Source of the DNA: Lichenibacterium dinghuense
GTDB lineage: Bacteria; Pseudomonadota; Alphaproteobacteria; Rhizobiales; Beijerinckiaceae
DNA length: 64,000 nucleotides
Reading direction: 5' to 3'
NCBI RefSeq assembly: GCF_021730615.1
Contig: NZ_JAJLMN010000004.1
Coordinates: 62,001 to 126,000, forward strand
Of the stretch, positions 33,844 to 42,554 are shown piece after piece (positions within the stretch are counted from its first letter, which is position 1; each line of letters opens with the position of its first letter). A program made the translations under genes and the position numbers. The notes beneath the pieces are model-generated. The model had not been told where the DNA came from and did not search any database. It saw nothing but the letters and a program-made list of their open reading frames with translations.

Positions 33844-34899
33844 ATGTCGACCCAGGGGCACGAAGCGCTGATCGCTGAACCGCCGCGGACTCCGGCCAAG
33901 GCTTGGATCCGCGTCCTCGCGCGATACAGGGATCCCAGCCCGCGCCGCAGCGCGGTCGAGATCGCCATCACCGTCCTGCCCTTCCTCAGCCTCTGGGCCT
34001 CGATGTGGGCCTGTCTTCAAGTGAGCTACTGGCTCGTGCTGGGCTTGGCCCCCTTCGCGGCCGCCTTCCTGGTCCGCCTGTTCCTCATTGAGCACGACTG
34101 CAGCCACGACGCCTGCTTCCGGCGCCGCGCCACCAACGACTGGGTCGGGCGAGCGATCGGCGTGTTCACCTTGACACCCTACGACTATTGGCGTCGGACC
34201 CACGCCGCCCATCATGCCACGGTCGGCAACCTCGATCAGCGCGGCATCGGCGACGTCACGACGCTCACGGTGGCCGAATACGAGGCGGCGTCGCGACCTC
34301 GAAGGCTGCTCTACCGCCTTTACCGGCATCCGCTCGTGATGTTCGGCCTGGGCCCCACTTGGCTCTTCCTGGTCCAGTACCGGTTTCCGGTCGGCTTGAT
34401 GAAGGCCGGCTGGCGCCCGTGGGCCAGCACGATGGGCACCAGCGCCGCCGCGGGCCTGGTCGGCGCGGCCCTGGCCTGGTGGGTCGGCCTCGTCCCGCTG
34501 CTGATGATCCACGTGCCGGTCCTGCTGCTCGCGTCGACGCTCGGTGTGTGGATGTTCTACGTCCAGCACCAATTCGAGAGGACGAACTGGTCGGCGACGC
34601 CCGACTGGGCGCACGCCGAGGCCGCCCTGCACGGCAGTTCGCATTACGACCTGCCCATCGCCCTGCGCTGGCTCACGGCGAACGTCGGCCTGCATCACAT
34701 CCACCACCTCGGCAGCAGGATCCCGTTCTACAGGCTGCCCGAGGTGTTGCGCGACCACCCCGAGTTGCGCGACATGGGGCGGATCACCCTCGTCCAGAGC
34801 CTGCGTTGCGTACCGCTGGTCCTGTGGGACGAGGGCAGCCGCCGCCTCGTTTCCTTCAGGACAGCGCGAAACGATGCGGACATACGTCCGGCTACCTGA
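33844..34899 (+). CDS. Membrane fatty-acid desaturase
   Basis: The 351-residue integral membrane di-iron enzyme introduces double bonds into acyl chains, using electrons from a reductase or ferredoxin. The three histidine boxes are present: HDCSHD, HAAHH and HHIHH. Hydrophobic segments occur at about 40-75 and 195-240. A final soluble region follows the third box. ATG 33844 is preceded by GAAGTGAGAG. No reductase partner is adjacent. Desaturation would adjust membrane fluidity under cold or solvent stress, in keeping with the neighbouring stress genes; the substrate is not predictable. Confidence 0.93.
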   Translation: MSTQGHEALIAEPPRTPAKAWIRVLARYRDPSPRRSAVEIAITVLPFLSLWASMWACLQVSYWLVLGLAPFAAAFLVRLFLIEHDCSHDACFRRRATNDWVGRAIGVFTLTPYDYWRRTHAAHHATVGNLDQRGIGDVTTLTVAEYEAASRPRRLLYRLYRHPLVMFGLGPTWLFLVQYRFPVGLMKAGWRPWASTMGTSAAAGLVGAALAWWVGLVPLLMIHVPVLLLASTLGVWMFYVQHQFERTNWSATPDWAHAEAALHGSSHYDLPIALRWLTANVGLHHIHHLGSRIPFYRLPEVLRDHPELRDMGRITLVQSLRCVPLVLWDEGSRRLVSFRTARNDADIRPAT

Positions 34900-35189
34900 G
34901 CGGCATGGCGATCCGCCACGATGTCGATCACGCCTGATCCCCCTCGACGCGACCATGCTTTGACGGCGGCCGCGCGGCCGGGCCGGCCGAGCGGCACCCC
35001 CCGGACCGCTCCGAGCGCGACGGCGACGCGCGTACCTTCTCAGCCGAAGCGCTTCCTGATCGACGAGGAGGTGCCGCCCGGGCGAAAGCCGCCGAGTCAT
35101 TGGACGACGCGCCCGATACGGACGACAGGGCGCCCCCTTGATTCCGCGCCCATCGTCCCAAGCTCACCATCCATACAGATGGTGAGGGG

Positions 35190-35616
35190 ATGGAAAGACG
35201 CCGGGAAGAGGGCCTGAACCGAAGTCGAAGGCCGCCGACAGCGAGAAGATCACCATCAATCTCGGCTTCGTCGATCTCGGCCACATCGACCTGATGGTGC
35301 AGGACGGCTTCTATTCGAACCGGACCGACTTCATCCGCACCGCCATCCGCAACCAGCTCGAACGGCACGTCGACGCCGTCGAGCAGTCGGTGGCTCGGCA
35401 AAGCCTGAGCCTCGGCCTGTCCCACTACAGCCGCCAGAACCTCGAAGCCGTGAAGGCGGCGGGGAACGGCTCGACATCCAGGTGCTCGGCCTCGCCACTA
35501 TCGCGGCGGACGTCACGCCCGAGCTGGCGCGGCAGACCATCGCCTCCGTCCAGGTGCTGGGCGCGCTGCACGCGAGTGCGGCCGTCAAGGACGCCTTGAA
35601 GGATCGTACGAGCTGA
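35190..35616 (+). pseudogene. CopG-family transcriptional regulator, frameshifted
   Basis: The readable centre (KITINLGFVDLGHIDLMVQD, GFYSNRTDFIRTAIRNQLER) is a ribbon-helix-helix regulator. Two frame changes are needed for a full protein: an apparent missing base near 35218 links the ATG at 35190 (after GGTGAGGGG) to the domain, and a missing G in the run at 35460-35463 links AVKAAG to ERLDIQVLGLATIAADVTPE and on to ALKDRTS, stop 35616. The restored length, about 140 residues, fits. As written, an internal start at 35294 would keep only part of the DNA-binding domain. Confidence 0.8.
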
Positions 35617-35717
35617 CCGCGCCCCCGTGGCGGATCGGCAGGACGCCGACACACCGCCTTCATCTCGGCCCCGCGTTGCGCGGGGATCGACCGACCCATG
35701 CCCGAAGGACCGCCGCC

Positions 35718-36902
35718 ATGATCGCCAAGCCCAACCTCGACCTGACCCGTTTCGCCAGCAGGATGGCCGGCCTCGCCAAGGCGGGGGCGGCGCTGCGCGA
35801 CGCCCTGCCGAAGATGACAGCCCCACTCGAAACCGGCCTGAAGCGCCCGGCCTGGTTCCCCGACCTATCGAACCTGCCGGGTGCCGGAACAGCCTCCGCC
35901 CTCGACGGGGCATCGCCGCCGGTGCGCGAAATGCTCGACCGCCTGTCCACTCTGAAGCCGGGGGCGGGCCTGTGCGGGATGACCTCGCTGGGGACCACCC
36001 CCGCGACGGTCGCCGTGCCCGAGGGCGCCCGCTTCGAGGAGTTCGTCCATCACGGGGCCGCCGGCACGCTCGGATACAAGCTCTACGTCCCCGCGGGCTA
36101 CGCGGGCCAGGACATGCCGCTGGTCGTTATGCTGCATGGCTGCACCCAGTCGCCGGACGACTTCGCGGCCGGGACTCGCATGAACGAGGTCGCCGAGGAG
36201 CAGGGGTTGTTGGTGGCCTACCCTCGGCAGACGCAATCGGGCAACGCCCAGAAGTGCTGGAATTGGTTCGACGCCAAGGACCAGTCGCGCGATCGCGGAG
36301 AGCCGGCCCTCATCGCCGGGCTGACGCGCGAGATCATGCGCGACTTCGCGGTCGACCCGGCCCGCATCTTCGTGGCCGGCCTTTCGGCGGGCGGCGCCGC
36401 GGCGGCGGTCATGGCTCAGGCCTACCCCGATCTCTACGCCGCCGCCGGAGTGCATTCGGGCCTCGCGGCCGGGGCCGCCGTCGACATGATGTCCGCCTTC
36501 GCGGCCATGCGCCAGGGCGGCATCCCGAGGGCGTCCGGCGGCGGCCGCGCCCTCGTCCGCACGATCGTGTTCCACGGCGACGGCGACAGGACGGTGCACC
36601 CGTCGAACGGAGCCCACGTGCTCGCTCAGGCGGCGGGCGACGCCGTCCTCACCTCAAGCGTCACGGACGGGCGTTCGCCCGGCGGCCTGTCGTACGCCCG
36701 GACGGTCCGGTCCGATGCCGAAGAACGACCGATGCTGGAGGACTGGGTGCTGCACGGCGCTGGACACGCGTGGTCGGGCGGCAGCCCGGCGGGATCCTAC
36801 ACCGAGCCGCGGGGCCCCGACGCCAGCCGCGAGATGACGCGCTTCTTCTTGGGGCAAGCTGCGAGGACGAAGTCTGGCCGGTCCCTCGCCGTCGCCCGCT
36901 GA
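35718..36902 (+). CDS. PHB-depolymerase-family esterase
   Basis: The 394-residue alpha/beta-hydrolase has the depolymerase pattern: YKLYVPAGYAGQDMPLVVML then HGCTQSPDDF, CWNWFDAKDQSRD, the nucleophile serine in GLSAGGAAAAVMA, an Asp in FHGDGDRTVHP and the catalytic His in GAGHAWSGG. The family cuts poly-3-hydroxybutyrate or short esters. No signal peptide is visible, so an intracellular target or another export route is possible. ATG 35718 follows AAGGACCGCCGCC; the frame is open 14 codons upstream. No phasin or PHB synthase gene is adjacent. Confidence 0.9.
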   Translation: MIAKPNLDLTRFASRMAGLAKAGAALRDALPKMTAPLETGLKRPAWFPDLSNLPGAGTASALDGASPPVREMLDRLSTLKPGAGLCGMTSLGTTPATVAVPEGARFEEFVHHGAAGTLGYKLYVPAGYAGQDMPLVVMLHGCTQSPDDFAAGTRMNEVAEEQGLLVAYPRQTQSGNAQKCWNWFDAKDQSRDRGEPALIAGLTREIMRDFAVDPARIFVAGLSAGGAAAAVMAQAYPDLYAAAGVHSGLAAGAAVDMMSAFAAMRQGGIPRASGGGRALVRTIVFHGDGDRTVHPSNGAHVLAQAAGDAVLTSSVTDGRSPGGLSYARTVRSDAEERPMLEDWVLHGAGHAWSGGSPAGSYTEPRGPDASREMTRFFLGQAARTKSGRSLAVAR

Positions 36903-37119
36903 GCGGGGCGACCCTGGAGCACGCCGACTGCCCGCTCCGCCGCGGGGTCGGTCGCGCCGCCATCGCGACGGGGCGACGGGATCTCCGCAAAAGGCCCGGG
37001 TGTCTCCCCAGCCGCCGGAGCGGCCGAGCGCCGCCTTTCCGCTTCCGTGTCGGTCGATGTTAAATCCCGGGGACGAGCGTTCGCGCCGACGTCGCCGTCG
37101 ACCCTCAAGAAGGATCTGA

Positions 37120-38742
37120 ATGGAAAGCGCCACCGTTGTCCTGGCCATGCTGCTGGCTGTGCTCGTCAGCGGCGTGCTAGGTCGCCTTCTGCCCGTCCCG
37201 CTCCCCCTGATCCAGATCGCCATCGGGGTGGCCCTGCAGCTCGGGCCGTTGCCGAGCAGCACCCTCGAACCCGACCTCTTCTTCCTGATCTTCCTGCCCC
37301 CGCTGCTGTTCCTCGACGGCTGGCGCATCCCCAAGCGCGACCTGTTCCGGGATTGGATCACCGTGCTCGCCCTCGCCCTCGGCCTCGTCGTCCTGACGGT
37401 CCTCGGCATCGGCCTTCTTATCAGCTGGATGATCCCCGCCATCCCCCTCGCGGTCGCCTTCGCCCTGGCGGCCGTGCTCTCGCCCACGGATCCGATCGCG
37501 GTGTCGTCCGTCACGGCGCAGGCCCCCGTACCCCGGCGCCTGATGCACATCCTCGAAGGGGAAGCGCTGTTGAACGATGCCACCGGCCTCGTCTGCCTGC
37601 GCTTCGCCATCGCGGCCGCGTTGACGGGCACGTTCTCCCTGCCGCAGGCCGCGATGAGCTTCTCGTGGCTGGCGCTCGCGGGGCTCGGGATCGGCGCTGC
37701 GACGACGTTCATCCTGACCGGTCTTCAGGAGCTCCTGCGGCGGCGGACCGGCGAAGACCCCGGCCTCCAGATCCTGTTCAGCCTGTTGACGCCCTTCGGT
37801 GCCTACCTCGCGGCCGAACGGGCCCATGCCTCCGGCATCCTCGCCGCGGTCGCCGCCGGGATCGCGATGACCTACGTCGAGATCCAGGGCCGCAGCCTCG
37901 GCGCGACGCGCGTGCGGCGCACCGCCGTCTGGAACAGCGTCGCCCTCGCGGCGAACGGCGCGATCTTCGTTCTGCTCGGCGAGCAGCTGGTGAGCGTGTC
38001 AGATCACGCCCTGGAGGACGTTTCCGTCCGCAGCGTCGGCTGGATCGTCGTCTGGATCCTGACGATCACCGCCGGGCTGATGGTGGTCCGCTTCGCGTGG
38101 GTGTGGGTCTCGCTCCACCTCGCCATCCTCCGCGCGCACCGACGTGGCGACAAGCGCACCATCCCGGCGTGGCGCCTCGTGACCGCCACGACGCTCGCCG
38201 GCGTGAAGGGGGCGATCACCCTCGCCGGCATCATGACGCTTCCCGTCGCCATGGCGGACGGGAGCCCTTTTCCCGCGCGCAACCTCGTGATCTCCCTGGC
38301 GATGGGGGTCATCCTCACCTCCCTCCTCCTCGCGAGCCTGGTCCTCCCGCCGCTCCTCCGCGGGCTGCGCTTGCCTCCGGCGCCGACGCACGACGCGGAG
38401 GAAGATCTCGCCCGGGGCGTGGCCCGCGACGACGCCGTCAAGGTCATCGAGGCGCTCCAGCATCGCCTCGCCGAGGAGCAGGACGACGCCTCGATCGCCG
38501 TCGAAGCTGGCGCGCGGGCGATGGACCGCTACGAGGGCCTGAAGGCGGACCTCGGCGAGGATCGGACGGCAGCGGCGCGGGTGGGCCAGATCGCGACGAC
38601 GGAGCGGCGCCTGCGGATGGCCGGGATCATCGCGGAGCGGGGCGCGCTGTACCGGCTCCGCCGTGCGGGCGCGATCGACGACGTCGTGCTGCGCCGGCTC
38701 ATCCGCGAGATCGACCTGATCGAGGCACGCCTCACCGCATGA
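37120..38742 (+). CDS. CPA1-family Na+/H+ antiporter
   Basis: The 540-residue protein has about 12 membrane segments in its first 415 residues, beginning MESATVVLAMLLAVLVSGVL. Hallmark motifs are FLIFLPPLLFLDGW, LSPTDPIAVSSV and GEALLNDATGLV, the last containing the Asn-Asp ion-binding pair of CPA1 exchangers. The C-terminal 120 residues are cytoplasmic and helical (VIEALQHRLAEEQDD...). It would swap sodium (or potassium) for protons across the inner membrane and help in salt or alkaline stress. AAGGA at 37108-37112 is a good ribosome site. Confidence 0.93.
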   Translation: MESATVVLAMLLAVLVSGVLGRLLPVPLPLIQIAIGVALQLGPLPSSTLEPDLFFLIFLPPLLFLDGWRIPKRDLFRDWITVLALALGLVVLTVLGIGLLISWMIPAIPLAVAFALAAVLSPTDPIAVSSVTAQAPVPRRLMHILEGEALLNDATGLVCLRFAIAAALTGTFSLPQAAMSFSWLALAGLGIGAATTFILTGLQELLRRRTGEDPGLQILFSLLTPFGAYLAAERAHASGILAAVAAGIAMTYVEIQGRSLGATRVRRTAVWNSVALAANGAIFVLLGEQLVSVSDHALEDVSVRSVGWIVVWILTITAGLMVVRFAWVWVSLHLAILRAHRRGDKRTIPAWRLVTATTLAGVKGAITLAGIMTLPVAMADGSPFPARNLVISLAMGVILTSLLLASLVLPPLLRGLRLPPAPTHDAEEDLARGVARDDAVKVIEALQHRLAEEQDDASIAVEAGARAMDRYEGLKADLGEDRTAAARVGQIATTERRLRMAGIIAERGALYRLRRAGAIDDVVLRRLIREIDLIEARLTA

Positions 38743-39026
38743 GTCGCGAAGGCGCACACGCCGAGTTCTTGACAGGGAGACGAGAACGGCTCCCACGTCC
38801 CATGGCGCTCGATGAGACGTGCTCCATGCCCGTGCCACCTCGGAGGTCCGCGCGAGGTCACGAGCCGGCCGAACACGCATCGTCCCGTCGACGGCAGGTT
38901 TTTGCATCGGCGCAGAAGGACGGCGAAAGGTGGAGGACCGACCGGGACCCGGGGGCCATCCTGGGCTATGCAGGGTCGGGCATGGCGGGACGGTGTGTCT
39001 CGCCTGCAGGGTCAAGGACGCACCTC

Positions 39027-39497
39027 ATGTCGATTATCGACGCCGGCCCGCAGGCCACCCGCGCGCGCCACCCCCTCGATCACCTGCGCCAAACCTTGCA
39101 GGAGGCCAGGAGCGCCGATGATGCCGAGCGCGTCCACGTCGCGCTGATCGACGCCGTGGAGGGCCTGATCACCCATGCCGAGCGTCAGGCCCGGGTGATC
39201 GACGACATGCGCAGTGACCTCAGCCACAAGCAGGGCGTCGTGACGAAGATCGGCGGTGGGCCGTTCGTGGAGGTGCCCTCGGCCGAGCCGCTTCGCGAGT
39301 TCGCCGTCAGCGCGAACGGCGACCGCTGGTTTCTCGGCCGCGACGAGGCGAGCGGGAACCCCCACGTGGTCCACAAGGCCAACCTCCCGTCCGGCGGCGC
39401 CGCGACTCGCATCGAACTCGGCGCCTTCCTCAACCGCGGGCCGTCGGCGCCCGAGATGCTGGGCCTGCTGAAATTGATCGGCGGCCTGGTCGGGTGA
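39027..39497 (+). CDS. Hypothetical protein, 156 residues
   Basis: The protein runs MSIIDAGPQATRARHPLDHL, RQTLQEARSADDAERVHVAL, then a folded second part (FAVSANGDRWFLGRDEASGN, PHVVHKANLPSGGAATRIEL) ending in a short hydrophobic helix (MLGLLKLIGGLVG). Amino-acid use is normal and the upstream AAGGACG is a plausible ribosome site. I do not know the family. It lies downstream of the antiporter by 284 bases. Confidence 0.62.
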   Translation: MSIIDAGPQATRARHPLDHLRQTLQEARSADDAERVHVALIDAVEGLITHAERQARVIDDMRSDLSHKQGVVTKIGGGPFVEVPSAEPLREFAVSANGDRWFLGRDEASGNPHVVHKANLPSGGAATRIELGAFLNRGPSAPEMLGLLKLIGGLVG

Positions 39498-39598
39498 GTG
39501 TGGCGGGTGGCCGTCGCCGAGGGTTGTCGTCGGCGGAATGCTGGTGGGATCCGTCGCCGACCTCCGGACGACCATGGACCCCGCGTGTGGAGGTTACG

Positions 39599-39817
39599 AT
39601 GAAGCAGACCATCATGAGGACGCTCAGGCATGGAGTCGGGCAGGCCAGGGTCACGATCCTCCACGAGACCGGAAACATCGACGTCGTCGTGACCACCGAA
39701 GGAGGCGATGATCCACTGAGCGACGGACAGGTTATCGAGGCGCTCCGCAACGCCATCAAGGCCATGGATGAGATCGGCGCTCATATCGAGCATCACGTGG
39801 ATGACCACGGATACTGA
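39599..39817 (+). CDS. Small hypothetical protein, 72 residues
   Basis: ATG 39599 follows a strong GGAGG site. The product (MKQTIMRTLRHGVGQARVTI, LHETGNIDVVVTTEGGDDPL, SDGQVIEALRNAIKAMDEIG) is a compact alpha/beta small protein ending in His-rich AHIEHHVDDHGY. The family is unknown. It may be co-transcribed with the gene at 39027-39497, about 100 bases upstream. Confidence 0.62.
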   Translation: MKQTIMRTLRHGVGQARVTILHETGNIDVVVTTEGGDDPLSDGQVIEALRNAIKAMDEIGAHIEHHVDDHGY

Positions 39818-40014
39818 GTACCTCGATGTTCTGCCGGCGTGATCGGCATCGATCGACATCGACGGGCGAAAACGAGGGGACCTTTTACGCGCCATTCCAC
39901 TTCACTTTCGGAGAGCCTCGACATGGAGAGTGCGGTCATGGAGCCTTCGACATCGCGTGACACCGCCCGCCGCCTCCGACTCCAAATCTCCGACAGCTCC
40001 GTGGACGCTACCGC

Positions 40015-40404
40015 GAAGTGCGCCTCGGGGCTGCGACCCTCGCGGTCCACCATGAGGGCGATGTCATCCATGTGGACCGGCTCACCGGCGTAGACCTGGT
40101 CCACCAGGGGCTGGAGATCGTCGCGTATCTCCGCCCAGACCCGCATGAAGCGGGTGCCGAGCGCGTCGGGGTGCTTGCTGCCGAGCAGTTCGACGTAGCT
40201 GTCGTTGTAGAGCATCGTCAGGTCCGGCCCCCACGCGACGAATATGGGCTGCTTGGCGGCCAGCATGACCCGGACCAAGGTCTTCAAGGGCGAGGGCCAG
40301 ATCGGCACCGCGCCCGAGGGCATCGTCGCCCACTCGAAGGCGCGGATGCGATCGCCCATGGCCCCGCTACCGTGCAGCACAGCGTGCTCGTTCCTCGGCA
40401 TCAT
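40015..40404 (-). pseudogene. N-terminal PAS fragment of a sensor kinase
   Basis: From Met 40404 the frame reads IRAFEWATMPSGAVPIWPSP, LKTLVRVMLAAKQPIFVAWG, PDLTMLYNDSYVELLGSKHP, the N-terminal PAS domain common to alphaproteobacterial hybrid kinases, and closely resembles the first domain of the broken kinase at 831-4814 ([17 protein letters not shown]). After about REGRSPEAHF (near 40015) the similarity ends and the frame continues into unrelated residues to 39793. The kinase part is missing, so this is a remnant. It has no domain that could signal by itself. Confidence 0.75.
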
Positions 40405-40782
40405 CGCTCCCCCGCCCACTGACACGCATCATTCCCTATTAGCCCTGCGCACGATCCGAACGCTATCGGGGGTACCTTCACCTCTTGCGCGATACCGCAC
40501 GCAGCATCCGAGGAGGCGGTCAAAGGGATGGACATCGCTGGAATCTAGTTGCGGCTGATAGACCGGTTCGATGGTCGTTCGGTCTGAACGTCTCCTTTCC
40601 GCCTATCCGGGTTCAGAAGCGGCCGGACTGCTGTCCACCCAAATTTGCCACTCGGGCAGCCGCGAGTCGCACAGTCGACGGCAAGCCTGGTCGGTTCGAT
40701 CGCGCTCGCCAGTGTGCTACCAGTCGCCGTACCAGCGGCGGGACGTTCATGTTTCGAGATTGAGAAGGGCAGGGGGGAGGCG
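40405..40782. other. 378 bases without a gene, upstream of the PemK-type locus
   Basis: It contains interspersed repeat copy C (40614-40649) and presumably the promoter of the antitoxin-toxin pair. Nothing else is recognisable. Confidence 0.45.
40614..40649 (+). repeat. Interspersed repeat, copy C
   Basis: It reads AGAAGCGGCCGGACTGCTGT then CCACCCAAATTTGCC, matching copies A (9802-9836) and B (12030-12062). It lies upstream of the antitoxin gene at 40783. Confidence 0.6.
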
Positions 40783-41007
40783 ATGCAGAGAATCATGCTC
40801 GATGCGGAGGCCGGTCAGGTGTCAGCCGAACTGGCGCACCGGGGGATCGCGGCGGCGACACGGGTTCATGTGCTGGTGGACATCATGCCGGATGAACCCG
40901 AGCCGATCCCGCTCGCTGCCATGAACCAGGGGGGAGGGGCCTTTGACTGGCTCGGCGATGAGCCTGATCTTTATTCTGACGCCGACCTCGCCGCACCGCG
41001 GTCGTGA
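40783..41007 (+). CDS. Probable antitoxin of the PemK/MazF-type locus
   Basis: The 74-residue protein (MQRIMLDAEAGQVSAELAHR, GIAAATRVHVLVDIMPDE) precedes the toxin gene by six bases and starts after a strong GGGGGAGG site at 40771-40778. Its acidic C-terminus (GGGAFDWLGDEPDLYSDADL) is the kind of segment that wraps and blocks MazF-type toxins. No AbrB, ribbon-helix-helix or Phd domain is obvious; the first half may be a small swapped-hairpin-like domain. The role is inferred mainly from position and size. Confidence 0.65.
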   Translation: MQRIMLDAEAGQVSAELAHRGIAAATRVHVLVDIMPDEPEPIPLAAMNQGGGAFDWLGDEPDLYSDADLAAPRS

Positions 41008-41013
41008 AGGTCA

Positions 41014-41355
41014 ATGTTTTCCTTCGGCTCCATCGTGCTCACGCGCTTTCCATTCACCGACTTGTCGGGGGAGAAGCGCCGTCCTGCCCTCGTGGTGTCG
41101 CGCGATAACGATCGCAGGCAGGATCTCGTGCTGTGCTTCATTACGTCGAGGCCATGGACCGGATCCGACATGGCGTCCCTGGATCCGCTTCCCGGGACAG
41201 GGCTGAAAGTGCCTTCCACCATTCGCTTCGACAAGATCGCCACGCTCGGTCGCAGCGTCATAGCCGGCAAGCTTGGCGATGCACCTACGGCGTGGCTCGA
41301 ACGGCATAGCGACATCTTCTACCGCGTGTTCGGCTTCCAGCCTCCGGCAGAGTAG
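41014..41355 (+). CDS. PemK/MazF-family toxin
   Basis: The 113-residue protein has the family signature at the start (GSIVLTRFPFTDLSGEKRRP followed by ALVVSRD) and the later strands LVLCFITSRPW, STIRFDKIATLGRSVIAGKL. MazF/PemK toxins are ribosome-independent or -dependent endoribonucleases that cut mRNA at short motifs and arrest growth; on plasmids they aid maintenance. The GEKRRP loop and the Thr/Ser of the active cleft are intact and the length is normal. GAAGGT lies just before the ATG. The gene ends 13 bases from IS630 copy 2. Confidence 0.88.
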   Translation: MFSFGSIVLTRFPFTDLSGEKRRPALVVSRDNDRRQDLVLCFITSRPWTGSDMASLDPLPGTGLKVPSTIRFDKIATLGRSVIAGKLGDAPTAWLERHSDIFYRVFGFQPPAE

Positions 41356-41368
41356 GTCCTTGTTAGGC

Positions 41369-42505
41369 TATACATCTACGACGCGACGACCCGAGAATCC
41401 TTTGGGTCTCGGATGCGGAAGTTATCGGTGATTCGGGATGAGAAGCGACTGAAGTGCTTCGGGACCGTTTCCTTGAGGAATGTCAGGATCGCCTCCGCGA
41501 AGTCCTTGAATGTGGCATAGTACCGGTTGTGGGTGACGTTCTGGTGCATCACGCCCCAGAGCCGCTCGATCGGGTTGAGGTGAGGGCAGTAACTCGGGAT
41601 GAAGTGAAGCACGATGCGCCGTCCCGGTTGCCTCATCCAATCCTGAACAGCACGGGCATGATGATAGCGGGCGTTGTCCAGATAGACATGGATCCGACGC
41701 ATCGTCGTGTAGGCGTTCTCGATGGAGGTCAGAAGCTCGATCGTGCTTTGCGCATCGACCGAAAGCACTTCCTTCATCCGCGTCGCGCCGGTCTCCAGGT
41801 CGATCACACCATGGATGTTCATGCGATCACGGCCCGACGCCGCAGGAACCGCGACGTCGGCGCCACGCGGCATCCACACGCCCGCCGGTCGCGTCTGATG
41901 GGTCGGGTGAACGGCATCGCCGTAGACGATCGCTTCGTCGGCCCCAAGGCCGTTGCGGAGCCGCTCATGCTGCTCGATGAACGCTTCCTGCGCCGCAAGG
42001 TCGAGATGCGAGGGCACAAGGTCAGGCTTGCGCCAGACAAAATCCAGCGCCGCCATCAGCTTGATCAAACCGGATCGCGTGTACGACATGCCATACGTCG
42101 TCCGGATGTGATGACCGATCGCGCGTGTCGACGCCGGAAGCGCCTCCGTGGCCCAGGCTTTCAGGGCCGTGAGCTGCTCCACCGTCAAGGCGCGGTGCCC
42201 GCCCGCCAAGTCGAAGCGCGCCAGAGCCGGTACGCCGCCCTCGCGATAAACCTTGAACCAGCTCCGGATCGTGTCGTCGTCCAGGAGGAGAGCCTCCGAA
42301 ACCTGCTCGCAACTCCAGCCCTTGTCCAACAAAAGGATCGCGTTGGCGCGCCGGGCGACCCGATGCTCCTCAAGCCCATCCCGCGCGATGCCCGTCAGCC
42401 GCGCACGATCGTCCTTGCTCAGGAAATGGCGCTTGATCATCGACACAAAACCGAATCGAAAGCGACCCCGCCGTCAACCCCGCATCCTCACGGAATCGGG
42501 CTATA
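41369..42505 (-). mobile_element. IS630-family insertion sequence, copy 2 (1137 bp, inverted)
   Basis: It has the same length and ends as copy 1 at 21541-22677 but is on the opposite strand, with TA at both ends. The flanks differ from those of copy 1, supporting independent insertion or a later inversion. Confidence 0.93.
41376..42446 (-). CDS. IS630-family transposase (copy 2)
   Basis: The 356-residue protein is identical to the transposase at 21600-22670, with the same DDE residues (VYGDAVHPTHQ, VYLDNARYHHA, NPIERLW). One silent base difference was found. It is intact and probably active, and it can also act on copy 1. Confidence 0.95.
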   Translation of the reverse strand: MSMIKRHFLSKDDRARLTGIARDGLEEHRVARRANAILLLDKGWSCEQVSEALLLDDDTIRSWFKVYREGGVPALARFDLAGGHRALTVEQLTALKAWATEALPASTRAIGHHIRTTYGMSYTRSGLIKLMAALDFVWRKPDLVPSHLDLAAQEAFIEQHERLRNGLGADEAIVYGDAVHPTHQTRPAGVWMPRGADVAVPAASGRDRMNIHGVIDLETGATRMKEVLSVDAQSTIELLTSIENAYTTMRRIHVYLDNARYHHARAVQDWMRQPGRRIVLHFIPSYCPHLNPIERLWGVMHQNVTHNRYYATFKDFAEAILTFLKETVPKHFSRFSSRITDNFRIRDPKDSRVVAS

Positions 42506-42538
42506 TCCCATAAACATCGATCGTGGAACGGTGATTCG

Positions 42539-42554
42539 CATAATATAAATTATG
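42539..42554. repeat. AT-rich palindrome
   Basis: CATAAT and ATTATG are separated by four A/T bases, in the only strongly AT-rich spot of this GC-rich stretch, 34 bases outside IS630 copy 2. It could be a promoter or a protein-binding site; nothing downstream identifies it. Confidence 0.35.
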
